Assembly (NCBI RefSeq): GCF_030433675.1
Contig: NZ_JAROCB010000002.1
Coordinates: 744,001-808,000, forward strand
DNA length: 64,000 nt
Direction of reading: 5' to 3'
Source: Leifsonia virtsii
Lineage (GTDB): Bacteria > Actinomycetota > Actinomycetes > Actinomycetales > Microbacteriaceae
The translations under genes were made by a program, and so were the position numbers. Below, in pieces: positions 27,341 to 36,814 of this stretch; position 1 is the first letter of the stretch; the number at the start of each line of letters is the position of its first letter. The notes beneath the pieces were generated by a model. That model had not been told where the DNA came from, ran no database searches, and saw only the letters and a program-made list of their open reading frames with translations.

Positions 27341-28708
27341 ATGCATCTCGGCGAAGACCTCATCGTTCTCGGCATCCTCCTGCTCGTCGCGTACGTGCTC
27401 GGGCGCCTCGGCAAGCTGGTGGGTCTCCCCGCGATCCCCGTCTACATGCTCGTGGGACTGCTGGCCAGCCCGCACACCGGCTGGTTCCCGCTCAACTTCG
27501 AGAGCCACTACATCGAGCTCATCGCGATCTTCGGGCTCATCCTGCTGCTGTTCAACCTGGGCCTGGAGTTCGACCAGGACGAGTTCTTCGGCAACTTCGG
27601 CAAGCTCATCGTCTCGGGCGGCTCGTACATCCTCATCAACATGGGGGTCGGGCTGGTGTTCGGCTTCATGGTCGGCTGGGGGACGCGCGAGGCGCTCATC
27701 ATCGCCGGTATGACGGCGACCTCGTCCTCCGCGATCGTGACGAAGCTGCTCATCGAGCTCCGCCGGCTGGCCAACACCGAGACGCCCATGATCCTCGGCG
27801 TCACCGTGGTCGAGGACATCTTCATCGCGATCTACCTGGCGATCGTCTCGGTGGTGCTGAGCGGCGAGACCGACTTCTGGCCGGTCGTGGGCAAGCTGGC
27901 GGTGGCGTTCGCGTTCCTCGTGGTCATGTTCACGATCGCCCGCTGGGGCGGCCGGTTCGTCTCGCGGCTGTTCCGCACCAAGGACGACGAGCTGTTCACG
28001 ATCCTGTTCTTCGGCTTCGCGGTGCTGTTCGCCGGTCTCGGCGAGATCATCGGCGTCACCGACGCGATCGGGGCGTTCCTCATCGGCCTCGTGCTCGGCG
28101 CGACGAAGTACCGCAACAAGATCGAGCACATCGCCATCCCGCTGCGGGATGTCTTCGCCGCGTTCTTCTTCCTGAACTTCGGCCTCGCCCTCGACCCGGC
28201 GAAATTCCCGTCGGTGCTCGTGCCGGTGCTGGTCGCCGTGCTGCTGACCATCGTGCTCAACATCGCCGCCGGCCAGTTCGTCGCGTGGATCAACGGCTTC
28301 GGTGTGCAGGCCGGCATCAACACCACGGTGATCCTGCAGAACCGCGGCGAGTTCGCGCTGATCCTCGCGACCCTGTCGCTCGCGGCCGGGCTCGACGAAC
28401 GCATCCAGCCGTTCGCCGGACTGTACGTGCTGATCATGGCGGTGCTGGGCCCGATCCTCGCAGCGAACTCCGAGAGGATCGGTGCGATGATCCTACGGAC
28501 CGGCCCGAAACGCCGGCGCGAACGGAAGAAGAAGACGCGCGATCCCATGCTCGACGAGGAGATCGCGCTCGTCGAGGCCGCGACCGCCGACCTCGACTCC
28601 GACGCGCGCCGCGAGGGGACGAGCGCGGACGAGACACGGCAGGCCGTGGACCGTATCGTCGAGCGGGCCATGCAGGACGACTTGAGCGGCGAACGGGAAC
28701 GGGACTGA
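27341..28708 (+). CDS. khtU: CPA2-family cation:proton antiporter (KhtU-like)
   Basis: 455-residue membrane protein with about twelve helices of the Na+/H+ exchanger fold (PF00999 type). Markers are ILLLFNLGLEFDQDEF and the transport-site region GMTATSSSAIVTKLL, then FLIGLVLGATKYRNKIEH. Residues from about 385 are a charged cytoplasmic tail (KRRRERKKKTRDPMLDEEIA). It lacks a TrkA-N domain, which fits control by the separate KhtT-like subunit upstream. Confidence 0.88.
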   Translation: MHLGEDLIVLGILLLVAYVLGRLGKLVGLPAIPVYMLVGLLASPHTGWFPLNFESHYIELIAIFGLILLLFNLGLEFDQDEFFGNFGKLIVSGGSYILINMGVGLVFGFMVGWGTREALIIAGMTATSSSAIVTKLLIELRRLANTETPMILGVTVVEDIFIAIYLAIVSVVLSGETDFWPVVGKLAVAFAFLVVMFTIARWGGRFVSRLFRTKDDELFTILFFGFAVLFAGLGEIIGVTDAIGAFLIGLVLGATKYRNKIEHIAIPLRDVFAAFFFLNFGLALDPAKFPSVLVPVLVAVLLTIVLNIAAGQFVAWINGFGVQAGINTTVILQNRGEFALILATLSLAAGLDERIQPFAGLYVLIMAVLGPILAANSERIGAMILRTGPKRRRERKKKTRDPMLDEEIALVEAATADLDSDARREGTSADETRQAVDRIVERAMQDDLSGERERD

Positions 28709-28764
28709 CCATCGACACGACCACGGGAGGCACACCGGCGACCGGCGAGACCACCCTCTTCCAG

Positions 28765-29562
28765 ATGATGCTGCGCCCGCGATGGATCGGCGCGCTGATC
28801 TTCGCGCTGCTCCTCGCCGCCGGGTTCGCCTGGCTCGGCCAGTGGCAGCTGGAGCGCGCCGTGGAGTCGGGCAAGGCCGTGGAGGCGCCGACGGAGACCG
28901 TCCTGCCGCTCGCGAAGGTGGCCGCGCCGTCGTCCCCTCTGCGGGACGCCACGGTCGGGCAGCTGGTCGAGTTCACCGGGGCGTTCGTGCCCGGCGACTA
29001 CCAGCTGCTGGAGGGCCGCCTCAACGACGGCCGCTCGGGCTGGTGGGTCGTCGGTCATCTGACCCTGCAGCGCGACGGGCAGCCTGTCGCGCTCGCCGTG
29101 GCCCGTGGCTGGGCACCGGATGAGGCGAGTGCGAAGGCCGCGATGGCCCGGCTGGCGAACGAGTCGGCCGATCCGCAGCGGGTCGTCGGCCGCATCCTGC
29201 CGGACGAGCAGCCGCAGGTGCCCGACAAGTCGGACCCGACGGCGATGAAGAGCCTCGGCGTCGGCCAGCTCTACAACCTCTGGACGGGCGTCGACGGCGT
29301 GGACGTCTACGCCGCGTACGTCGTCGAGCGCGGAGCCCCGGCCGGGCTCGTGCAGATCGACTCCCCGCCCCCGATCGCGCAGACCGAGCTGAACTGGCTG
29401 AACGTGTTCTACGCCGTCGAGTGGATCATCTTCGCCGGCTTCGCGGTCTTCCTCTGGTACCGGCTGGTACGGGACGCGAAAGAGCGCGAGGACGAGCTGC
29501 GGGAGCTCGAAGCGCAGGAGGCTCAGACCGCGGGGAACGTGCAGGCCGAGCGCCTAGAATAG
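28765..29562 (+). CDS. SURF1 family protein
   Basis: About 265 aa, assembly factor of heme-copper cytochrome oxidase in the membrane. It has one helix at each end (WIGALIFALLLAAGFAWLGQ at about 7-26; WIIFAGFAVFLWYRL near 220) and an external domain between, with WLGQWQLERAVES and the NWLNVFYAVEW segment typical of SURF1. The start is uncertain: ATG 28765 (or 28768) has no good ribosome site, and a CTG at 28705 overlapping the khtU stop is the only upstream candidate. Its stop overlaps the next gene's -10 box. Confidence 0.85.
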   Translation: MMLRPRWIGALIFALLLAAGFAWLGQWQLERAVESGKAVEAPTETVLPLAKVAAPSSPLRDATVGQLVEFTGAFVPGDYQLLEGRLNDGRSGWWVVGHLTLQRDGQPVALAVARGWAPDEASAKAAMARLANESADPQRVVGRILPDEQPQVPDKSDPTAMKSLGVGQLYNLWTGVDGVDVYAAYVVERGAPAGLVQIDSPPPIAQTELNWLNVFYAVEWIIFAGFAVFLWYRLVRDAKEREDELRELEAQEAQTAGNVQAERLE

Positions 29563-29566
29563 CCGC
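29555..29566 (+). promoter_or_regulatory. Leaderless promoter of the DUF3817 gene (-10 TAGAAT)
   Basis: TAGAAT (29555-29560) overlaps the SURF1 stop and is 6 nt before ATG 29567. Confidence 0.6.
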
Positions 29567-30016
29567 ATGCCCCTCGCTCCCAAGCTCGAAGACTTCCCGA
29601 AGATCCGCGGGGCGCTCCGGTTCTACCAGGTGTTCGCGTACGTCACGGGGATCATGCTTCTCCTGCTGTGCGCCGAGATGATCGTCAAGTACGGGCTCGG
29701 CTATCAGCTGTTCGCGTTCAGCAACTACGGCGTCCTCACCTTCGTCCCCGTGCAGACCGCGGTGGCGCCGACCGGCGTCGACCTGAGCACGGGCATCCTG
29801 ATCGCGCACGGCTGGCTGTACGTCGTGTACCTGATCTCCGACTTCCGCCTGTGGTCGCTCATGCGCTGGCCGTTCACGAAGTTCGTCACGATCGCCCTCG
29901 GCGGCGTCGTGCCGTTCCTGTCGTTCTTCGTGGAGGCGCGCATCAGCAAGCAGGTGAAGACCTACCTGGCCGGCCGCGAGGCCGAATCCGTGATACCCGT
30001 GGAGGCGACAAATTAG
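29567..30016 (+). CDS. DUF3817 domain membrane protein
   Basis: 149 aa with three to four predicted membrane helices (about 22-42, 77-95, 103-125). [20 protein letters not shown] and [17 protein letters not shown] match the DUF3817 family, whose function is unknown. It sits between SURF1 and guaA, an order I recognise from other actinobacteria. guaA starts 10 nt after its stop, so they may be co-transcribed. Confidence 0.82.
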   Translation: MPLAPKLEDFPKIRGALRFYQVFAYVTGIMLLLLCAEMIVKYGLGYQLFAFSNYGVLTFVPVQTAVAPTGVDLSTGILIAHGWLYVVYLISDFRLWSLMRWPFTKFVTIALGGVVPFLSFFVEARISKQVKTYLAGREAESVIPVEATN

Positions 30017-30026
30017 CGGAGATTCC

Positions 30027-31640
30027 ATGAGTGCAGACGCTGCGTTCACCGACATGCTGGGCGGGGCAGACTCCGCCAACCCGTCCGGGCCCGTGCTCGT
30101 GGTCGACTTCGGTGCGCAGTACGCGCAGCTGATCGCCCGCCGCGTCCGCGAGGCGAACGTGTACTCGGAGATCGTGCCGCACACCGTGACGGCGTCCGAG
30201 ATCGCGGCGAAGCACCCGTCCGGCATCGTGCTGTCCGGCGGCCCGTCGTCGGTGTACGAGGAAGGCGCGCCGCGGCTCGACGAGGCGATCTTCGACCTCG
30301 GCGTCCCGGTGCTCGGCATCTGCTACGGCTTCCAGGTGATGGCGACGGCGCTCGGCGGCGAGGTCGCGAAGACCGGCCAGCGCGAGTACGGCTCCACCGC
30401 CGTCCGGATCTCCGACTCCGGCGTCCTCCTCGACGGTCAGCCGGCCGAGCAGACCGCATGGATGAGCCACGGCGACTCGGTCTCCCGCGCTCCCGAGGGC
30501 TTCGAGGTGCTGGCCTCGACCGACGGCACCCCGGTCGCCGCGTTCGCGAACGACGAGCGTCGCCTGTACGGCGTGCAGTGGCATCCCGAGGTGAAGCACT
30601 CCACCTACGGCCAGGCCGTGCTGGAGAACTTCCTGCACCGCGCCGCCGGCATCCCGGCCGACTGGAACAGCGGCAACGTGATCGCCGACCAGGTCGCCGC
30701 CATCCAGGCGCAGGTCGGCTCGGGCCGCGTCATCTGCGCGCTCTCGGGAGGCGTGGACTCCGCGGTCGCCGCCGCGCTCGTGCACAAGGCCGTCGGCGAC
30801 CAGCTGGTGTGCGTGTTCGTCGACCACGGCCTGCTCCGGAAGGACGAGGCGCGCCAGGTCGAGGAGGACTACGTCGCCGCCACGGGCGTGCGCCTGGTGA
30901 CCGTGAACGCGCAGGAGCAGTTCCTGAACGCGCTCGCCGGCGTCAGCGACCCGGAGACGAAGCGCAAGATCATCGGCCGCGAGTTCATCCGCGTGTTCGA
31001 GAAGGCGCAGGCCGACCTGATCGCGGAGGCCGCGAGCGAGGGCGACCCGATCCGCTTCCTCGTGCAGGGCACGCTCTATCCCGACGTGGTGGAGTCGGGC
31101 GGCGGCACGGGCACCGCGAACATCAAGAGCCACCACAACGTGGGCGGCCTGCCGGAGGATCTGCAGTTCGAGCTCGTCGAGCCGCTGCGCACCCTGTTCA
31201 AGGACGAGGTGCGCGCCATCGGCCGCGAGCTCGGGCTCCCCGAGGCGATCGTCTCGCGCCAGCCGTTCCCGGGTCCTGGCCTCGGCATCCGCATCGTCGG
31301 CGAGGTCACGCAGGAGCGCCTCGACCTGCTCCGCGACGCCGACGCCATCGTCCGGGCCGAGCTGACGGCCGCCGGCCTCGACCAGGAGATCTGGCAGTGC
31401 CCGGTCGTGCTGCTGGCCGACGTGCGCTCGGTGGGCGTGCAGGGCGACGGCCGCACCTACGGTCACCCGATCGTGCTGCGCCCGGTGTCCAGCGAGGACG
31501 CCATGACGGCCGACTGGACCCGCCTGCCGTACGACCTTCTGGCGAAGATCTCGAACCGCATCACCAACGAGGTGGACGGCGTCAACCGCGTCGTGCTCGA
31601 CGTCACGTCGAAGCCGCCGGGGACCATCGAGTGGGAGTGA
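30027..31640 (+). CDS. guaA: GMP synthase (glutamine-hydrolysing)
   Basis: Converts XMP to GMP. The N-terminal class I glutaminase has Cys99 in [11 protein letters not shown] and its His/Glu in [11 protein letters not shown]. The ATP pyrophosphatase domain has the PP-loop ALSGGVDS, and the C-terminal dimerisation domain ends in KPPGTIEWE. At 537 aa it is slightly longer than most because of an N-terminal extension of about 20 residues. It completes the guanine branch with guaB (19093). Confidence 0.97.
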   Translation: MSADAAFTDMLGGADSANPSGPVLVVDFGAQYAQLIARRVREANVYSEIVPHTVTASEIAAKHPSGIVLSGGPSSVYEEGAPRLDEAIFDLGVPVLGICYGFQVMATALGGEVAKTGQREYGSTAVRISDSGVLLDGQPAEQTAWMSHGDSVSRAPEGFEVLASTDGTPVAAFANDERRLYGVQWHPEVKHSTYGQAVLENFLHRAAGIPADWNSGNVIADQVAAIQAQVGSGRVICALSGGVDSAVAAALVHKAVGDQLVCVFVDHGLLRKDEARQVEEDYVAATGVRLVTVNAQEQFLNALAGVSDPETKRKIIGREFIRVFEKAQADLIAEAASEGDPIRFLVQGTLYPDVVESGGGTGTANIKSHHNVGGLPEDLQFELVEPLRTLFKDEVRAIGRELGLPEAIVSRQPFPGPGLGIRIVGEVTQERLDLLRDADAIVRAELTAAGLDQEIWQCPVVLLADVRSVGVQGDGRTYGHPIVLRPVSSEDAMTADWTRLPYDLLAKISNRITNEVDGVNRVVLDVTSKPPGTIEWE

Positions 31641-31655
31641 CCCTCCCCTGACGCG

Positions 31656-31692
31656 AGAAGGCCCGGGATGCTGCGAGCATCCCGGGCCTTCT
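31656..31692. terminator. Bidirectional terminator of guaA and the Bax1 gene
   Basis: Perfect 17-bp stem (31656-31672 with 31676-31692) with a 3-nt loop, between convergent genes 16 nt after the guaA stop. Confidence 0.9.
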
Positions 31693-31711
31693 GCGTTACT
31701 GCGCGGCGTCG

Positions 31712-32503
31712 TCAGTCGCGCGAGATGGCGAGCATCCGCAGGATCTCGAGGTACAGCCAGATGACCGTGACCATGATGCCGAAGGCGCCGGACCAACCGT
31801 AGATGCGCGGGGCGCGGTTGGCAACGCCCTGCTTGATCGCGTCGAAGTCGAGGACCAGCGAGTAGGCGCCGAGCAGGACGACCAGGACGCCGATGATCAG
31901 GCCCAGCTTGATGCCGGTGTTACCGAGCTCGACGCTGTTGAGGCCGAACGCGCCGTTGGTGGCGCCGGTCCACATCAGGACGACGTTGACCAGCGAGTAG
32001 GCGAGGTAGCCGAACATCGCGATCAGGAAGATCTTGGTGGCCTTCGCGGACGCGCGGATCTTGCCGGAGGCGAACAGCGCCAGCGTCACTCCCACGACGG
32101 CGAAGGTCGCGATGACCGCCTGGATGACGATGCCCGACCACTGCGACTCGAAGAACATCGAGATCGCGCCGAGGAAGATGCCCTGTGCGGCCGAGTAGCC
32201 GAGCACGAGACCGGGGACAGGTCGCTTCTTGAAGATGTTGACGAGCGCGAGGACGAAACCGATGATCGCGGCCGGGATGGCGAGGACGGGGACGAACCAG
32301 CCGACGCCGGCGCCCGCGAGCAGGAGGACGAAGCAGATCGCCGTCTTGGTGATCGTGTCCTCGACCGTCATCCGGTCGGTGTCCACCGCCGTCGCGGACG
32401 GCGCCTGGTACATCTGCTCCAGGTTCTCGGCGGTCGCGGTCGCGGCCTGACCGTTGTTGGAGAACGCCGGGTTGGTGGAGAAGGCCGGGTTGGTGAGTGC
32501 CAT
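31712..32503 (-). CDS. Bax inhibitor-1/YccA family membrane protein
   Basis: 263 aa with a polar N-terminus of about 50 residues (repeated NPAFS units) followed by seven hydrophobic helices. The last segments (LVLDFDAIKQGVANRAPRIY, the acidic pair between helices 6 and 7) match the BI-1 family of pH-sensitive channel-like proteins. The function in bacteria is unclear. GAGGAG precedes the ATG. Confidence 0.87.
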   Translation of the reverse strand: MALTNPAFSTNPAFSNNGQAATATAENLEQMYQAPSATAVDTDRMTVEDTITKTAICFVLLLAGAGVGWFVPVLAIPAAIIGFVLALVNIFKKRPVPGLVLGYSAAQGIFLGAISMFFESQWSGIVIQAVIATFAVVGVTLALFASGKIRASAKATKIFLIAMFGYLAYSLVNVVLMWTGATNGAFGLNSVELGNTGIKLGLIIGVLVVLLGAYSLVLDFDAIKQGVANRAPRIYGWSGAFGIMVTVIWLYLEILRMLAISRD

Positions 32504-32540
32504 GAGCTCCTCGTTCTAAAGGGACCGGGTGTGGTCTTCT

Positions 32541-33092
32541 TCAGTCCAATCTACTGTTTTCTTTTCTGAGAGTTCTGACAGATTGCCATGAATCGAATCG
32601 GACGGCGATCCATCGGGCCAGCCAGGCGGCCGCGACGATGACCGCGGTGCTGGTCAGGATGGTGATCCACCCCTGCTGGTAGTCGTGCACGAACCGTGGG
32701 AGGGCGACGCTCCACAGGATCGGCAGCAGCAGGACCGCGAAGGAGGGGAGCGGGCGCAGCCGCACCAAAAGCCAGGCCGCCAGGGCGACGGCGTAGCACC
32801 ACGCGAAACCGGATCCGCCGAGCATGAGCCAGGTGAAACCGAGCACCGGGACGGGCACGGCGACCCTCCGGCCGATGGTGGACGGGAGGACGGCCCACCC
32901 CGCGGGCTGCATCAGCGACCCGACGAGGAGCAGCGGGAGGCTGTACGCGGTCGTGCCGAGCACGCAGGCGGTTCCGACGAACAGCATCGCCAGGCCGGCG
33001 ACCAGTCGTGGACGGTAGGCGCCCCAGCGCAGCGGGAGCCGGGAGGCGGGCTCCCTCCACCGTGACGGCGACGGGTTCGGGTCGGCGGACAC
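32541..33092 (-). CDS. Hypothetical multi-pass membrane protein
   Basis: 183 aa that I do not recognise. It has about five hydrophobic helices starting near residue 27 (LVAGLAMLFVGTACVLG) and a basic N- and C-terminus. It is co-directional with the Bax1-like gene 37 nt downstream, and a TAGATT box inside its 3' end (32548-32553, minus strand) could serve as that gene's own -10. It diverges from the phosphodiesterase gene. Confidence 0.65.
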   Translation of the reverse strand: MSADPNPSPSRWREPASRLPLRWGAYRPRLVAGLAMLFVGTACVLGTTAYSLPLLLVGSLMQPAGWAVLPSTIGRRVAVPVPVLGFTWLMLGGSGFAWCYAVALAAWLLVRLRPLPSFAVLLLPILWSVALPRFVHDYQQGWITILTSTAVIVAAAWLARWIAVRFDSWQSVRTLRKENSRLD

Positions 33093-33141
33093 GCGTCGAT
33101 TCTGGCACCCCGCGGCTCCCGGTGCGGGGACGCGCCGCCGC

Positions 33142-33153
33142 TAGGATCGGGCC
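33142..33153 (+). promoter_or_regulatory. Leaderless promoter of the phosphodiesterase (-10 TAGGAT)
   Basis: TAGGAT (33142-33147) is 6 nt before ATG 33154. Confidence 0.6.
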
Positions 33154-34221
33154 ATGCGCGCTCGAACGGCTCCCGTGGTGATCGGCCACCGTGGGGCGCC
33201 GGGCTACCGGCCGGAGCACACCAGGGCGTCGTACGAGCTGGCGTTCCGGCTCGGGGCCGACGCCGTCGAGCCGGACGTCGTGGCTACGAAGGACGGCGTC
33301 CTCGTGCTGCGGCACGAGAACGAGATATCAGGCACCACGGATGTCGCAGGTCACCCCGAGTTCGCCGATCGCCGCACGACCAAGGAGGTCGACGGGTCGC
33401 CGCTCACCGGGTGGTTCACCGAGGACTTCACCTGGGACGAGTTGTCGACGCTGAGGGCGCGGGAGCGCATCCCGGGCCTGCGCCAGCCGAGCTCGACGTT
33501 CGACGACCACTACCCGCTGCTGCGGCTGCGCGACCTCCTCGACCTGATCGACCGGACGGGCGACGCCGGTCCGCAGGCGCCAGGGCTCGTGGCCGAGCTG
33601 AAGCACGCCACCTACTTCGACGCGGCGGGCTACCCGCTGGACGAGCTGTTCCTCGCCGAGCTCGCCGACGCCGGCTGGACGGACCGCGCCGGTGTCGTGG
33701 TGGAGAGCTTCGAGCACACGGTGCTCACCCGCCTGCACGAGCGTGGCTTCCGCGGTCGCCGGGTCTACCTGCTGGAGGACTCCGGCGCTCCCGCAGACCG
33801 CGTCGCCGCGCTCGGCTCTGCGGCTCCCGGCTACGAGACCGACCTCAGTCTCCGCGGGCTGTACGCCCTCGGTTCCGCCGCGCGGTCGGCGGCGGAACGC
33901 GTGGACGGCATCAGCGTGGAGACCGCGCAGGTGCTGTCCTCGGGCTCGGTGTCCGTCGCCCTGTTCGGCGAGGAGGACGCCGCCGATGTCGGCGCGGTCA
34001 CCTCCGACCTCGTCGACCTCGCGCACTCGGCGGGCCTCGCGGTCTTCTGCTGGACGCTTCGCCCGGAGAACGGCATGCTTCCGGAGGAGTTCCGGACTCC
34101 CGGCGCGGACTCCGACTGGGGCGACTGGCGACGCTTCTTCTCGATCCTCCTCCACTCCGGGGTGGACGGCGTGTTCGCCGATCATCCCGACCTCGCGGTC
34201 GCCGTCCGCGACGGCCGCTGA
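33154..34221 (+). CDS. Glycerophosphodiester phosphodiesterase
   Basis: 355 aa TIM-barrel enzyme that splits glycerophosphodiesters to glycerol-3-phosphate and an alcohol. VIGHRGAPGYRPEHT holds H12, VEPDVVATKDG the metal ligands E39 and D41, and VLRHE the second catalytic His (H54). The end DGVFADHPDLAV is usual. No signal peptide is visible, so it should act in the cytoplasm. The glycerol-3-phosphate released could feed GlpD (24821). Confidence 0.93.
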   Translation: MRARTAPVVIGHRGAPGYRPEHTRASYELAFRLGADAVEPDVVATKDGVLVLRHENEISGTTDVAGHPEFADRRTTKEVDGSPLTGWFTEDFTWDELSTLRARERIPGLRQPSSTFDDHYPLLRLRDLLDLIDRTGDAGPQAPGLVAELKHATYFDAAGYPLDELFLAELADAGWTDRAGVVVESFEHTVLTRLHERGFRGRRVYLLEDSGAPADRVAALGSAAPGYETDLSLRGLYALGSAARSAAERVDGISVETAQVLSSGSVSVALFGEEDAADVGAVTSDLVDLAHSAGLAVFCWTLRPENGMLPEEFRTPGADSDWGDWRRFFSILLHSGVDGVFADHPDLAVAVRDGR

Positions 34222-34263
34222 GGCCGATCGCCCCGCTCCCGGCCGAATGACGGTGGCAGCGAC

Positions 34264-34269
34264 TAAAAT
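34264..34269 (+). promoter_or_regulatory. -10 box of pcrA
   Basis: TAAAAT, close to the consensus TATAAT, lies 10 nt before ATG 34280, so the leader would be only a few nucleotides. Confidence 0.6.
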
Positions 34270-34279
34270 CGTCTTCAGC

Positions 34280-36814
34280 ATGACGAGCCTCCCCGACGCC
34301 CCGCAGACCACCCCTTCCTCCGTACCGATCATCCTGGACGGATGGCAGGGCGACGGTGGCGACGGCTCCGCGCGCGCCGGCTCGGCGGCGGGCGGTGACG
34401 GCGGCTCGGGGGGACGCTGGCGCGGCCCGAGCGAGCGCCTCTTCGAGGGGCTCAACCCGCAGCAGCGGGAGGCGGCCGAGTATCGCGGGCAGGCCCTGCT
34501 CATCGTGGCCGGCGCCGGTTCCGGTAAGACCAGCGTGCTCACCCGGCGCATCGCGGGTCTCATCGAGAGCCGTGAGGCGTGGCCGAGCGAGATCCTTGCC
34601 ATCACCTTCACGAACAAGGCCGCGAACGAGATGCGCGAGCGCGTCGAGCAGCTGCTCGGCGGCAAGGCGCAGGGCATGTGGATCTCGACGTTCCACTCCG
34701 CCTGCGTCCGCATCCTCCGCCGCGAGGCGGAGACCATCGGCAAGACCGCCAGCTTCACGATCTACGACTCCGGTGATACCCGCGCCCTCCTCAAGCGGAT
34801 CATCAAGGAGCTCGACGCCGACACGCTGGGCTTCACGGTGGGCGGTGCGGCGAACCGCATCTCCAAACTCAAGAACGAGCTGACCGACCTGGAGACGTTC
34901 GCGCGGTCCGCCAACCTGAGCGATCCGCAGGAGGTGATGTTCCTCGAGATCTTCCGGCAGTACACGCGGGAGCTCCGGCGGGCCAACGCCTTCGACTTCG
35001 ACGACCTCATCGCCGAGACGGTGTTCCTGTTCCGTGCCTTCCCGCGGGTGGCGGCGCTCTATCAGAGCCGGTTCCGTCACATCCTGGTCGACGAGTACCA
35101 GGACACCAACCACGCCCAGTACTCGCTCATCCGCGAGCTGACGATGCCGGTCGCCCCCGACATCGTCGACGACCTGGAGTCGCACGGCCGCAACGTCCGT
35201 CCGCTCCGCGACGCGGCGGGCGTCATCCCGAGCGCGTCGCTGACCGTCGTCGGCGACTCCGACCAGTCGATCTACGCCTTCCGAGGCGCCGACATCCGCA
35301 ACATCGTGGAGTTCGAGCGCGACTTCCCGGGTGCGAAGGTCGTGCTGCTCGAGCAGAACTACCGGTCGACGCAGAACATCCTGAGCGCCGCCAACGCCGT
35401 CATCGCCAACAACTTCGACCGCAAGGACAAGAAGCTGTGGACCGCCGTCGGCGATGGCGAGAAGATCATCGGCTATACCGGGTACTCGGGCCACGACGAG
35501 GCGCAGTTCGTTGCGGACGAGATCGAGAAGCTGCACGGCGCGGGCATGGCCTACAAGGACATCGCGGTGTTCTACCGCACCAACGCCCAGACCCGTGCAC
35601 TGGAGGAGATCTTCATCCGCTCGGCGCTGCCCTACAAGGTCATGGGCGGCACCAAGTTCTACGAACGCGCCGAGATCAAGGACTCCATGGCGTACCTGAT
35701 CACGGTCGCCAACCCGGACGACATGCTCGCGCTCCGCCGCATCCTGAACACGCCGAAGCGCGGGATCGGCCCGGCGACGGAGACGCAGCTGGCGAGCTAC
35801 GCGGAGGACAACGGGCTCACGTTCCGCGCCGCCATGCGCGACGCCGCCTCCCTGGGTCTCGGCCCGAAGGTGACGAACGCGATCCTTCAGCTGTCGGGCC
35901 TGCTCGACGAGGCGGCGGCCAAGATCGACCCGTCGAACCCGGCCGGGGTCTCCCCGGTCGCGGATGTGCTGACCTTCCTGCTCGACGGAAGCGGCTACAT
36001 CGAGACGCTGCGCAACAGCCGCGACCCGCAGGACGAGGCGCGTGCGGAGAACGTGGACGAACTCGTGGCGGTGACGCGCGAGTTCGCGCGCAACAACCCT
36101 GACGGCACTCTGGTCGACTTCCTCACCGAGGTGTCGCTCGTCGCCGCCGCGGACGAGATCGATGACTCCAGCGGCGCGGTCTCGCTGATGACCCTGCACA
36201 CCGCGAAGGGCCTCGAGTACGACGCCGTGTTCCTCACCGGGATCGAGGAGGACCTGCTCCCGCACCGCATGTCGGCGAACGAGCCGGGAGGGCCGGCCGA
36301 GGAGCGTCGGCTGTTCTATGTCGGCATCACGCGGGCGAAGAAGCGCCTGTTCCTGTCGCTGGCGATGACGCGGGCGCAGTTCGGCGAGACCGCGGTCGCG
36401 ATGCCCAGTCGGTACCTTCAAGAGATCCCCGCCGATCTGATCGAGTGGCGGCAGTCTCCGGGGTCTGCGAACGGCCGCGGTGGCACCCAGTCGCGTGCTC
36501 TGAACGCCCGCCGCCCCGGTCTGGGTGCCGGCTCCGGCGGCTCGGGAGGCTCCGGCTGGAACGACAGCCTCGCCGCCGCGCCGTTCCGCCAGGAGCGGCC
36601 GAAGGCGGAGTGGCCCAACCGTGTCACGGGCAAGGTGCGTGACAACGGCGACCTCGAGCTGGCGCCGGGAGACCGCATCCGGCACGCCGACTTCGGCGAC
36701 GGCCGCGTCACACAGGTCACGGGACAGGGCGCCAAGCGCGTCGCGCACGTGCAGTTCGAGAAGGTGGGCGCGAAGAAGCTCCTCATCAAGATCGCCCCGA
36801 TCGACAAGCTGTGA
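34280..36814 (+). CDS. pcrA: UvrD/PcrA-type ATP-dependent DNA helicase
   Basis: 844-residue superfamily 1A 3'-5' helicase for repair and removal of blocks to replication. After a Gly/Ser-rich N-terminus of about 50 residues come LNPQQREAAEYRGQALLIVA (Q motif), AGAGSGKT (Walker A, 77-84), HILVDEYQDTNHAQY (motif II), VGDSDQSIYAFRGA (III), VVLLEQNYRST (IV) and VSLMTLHTAKGLEYDAVF (V). The C-terminal 45 residues (RIRHADFGDGRVTQVTGQG) form the PcrA/UvrD Tudor-like domain. The start is ATG 34280, although the frame is open further upstream. Confidence 0.95.
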   Translation: MTSLPDAPQTTPSSVPIILDGWQGDGGDGSARAGSAAGGDGGSGGRWRGPSERLFEGLNPQQREAAEYRGQALLIVAGAGSGKTSVLTRRIAGLIESREAWPSEILAITFTNKAANEMRERVEQLLGGKAQGMWISTFHSACVRILRREAETIGKTASFTIYDSGDTRALLKRIIKELDADTLGFTVGGAANRISKLKNELTDLETFARSANLSDPQEVMFLEIFRQYTRELRRANAFDFDDLIAETVFLFRAFPRVAALYQSRFRHILVDEYQDTNHAQYSLIRELTMPVAPDIVDDLESHGRNVRPLRDAAGVIPSASLTVVGDSDQSIYAFRGADIRNIVEFERDFPGAKVVLLEQNYRSTQNILSAANAVIANNFDRKDKKLWTAVGDGEKIIGYTGYSGHDEAQFVADEIEKLHGAGMAYKDIAVFYRTNAQTRALEEIFIRSALPYKVMGGTKFYERAEIKDSMAYLITVANPDDMLALRRILNTPKRGIGPATETQLASYAEDNGLTFRAAMRDAASLGLGPKVTNAILQLSGLLDEAAAKIDPSNPAGVSPVADVLTFLLDGSGYIETLRNSRDPQDEARAENVDELVAVTREFARNNPDGTLVDFLTEVSLVAAADEIDDSSGAVSLMTLHTAKGLEYDAVFLTGIEEDLLPHRMSANEPGGPAEERRLFYVGITRAKKRLFLSLAMTRAQFGETAVAMPSRYLQEIPADLIEWRQSPGSANGRGGTQSRALNARRPGLGAGSGGSGGSGWNDSLAAAPFRQERPKAEWPNRVTGKVRDNGDLELAPGDRIRHADFGDGRVTQVTGQGAKRVAHVQFEKVGAKKLLIKIAPIDKL

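Noticed and set aside
33998-36748. Open frame of 916 codons on the minus strand across pcrA
   Set aside because: Antisense shadow of a helicase whose motifs are all in order; no start signal or recognisable domain.
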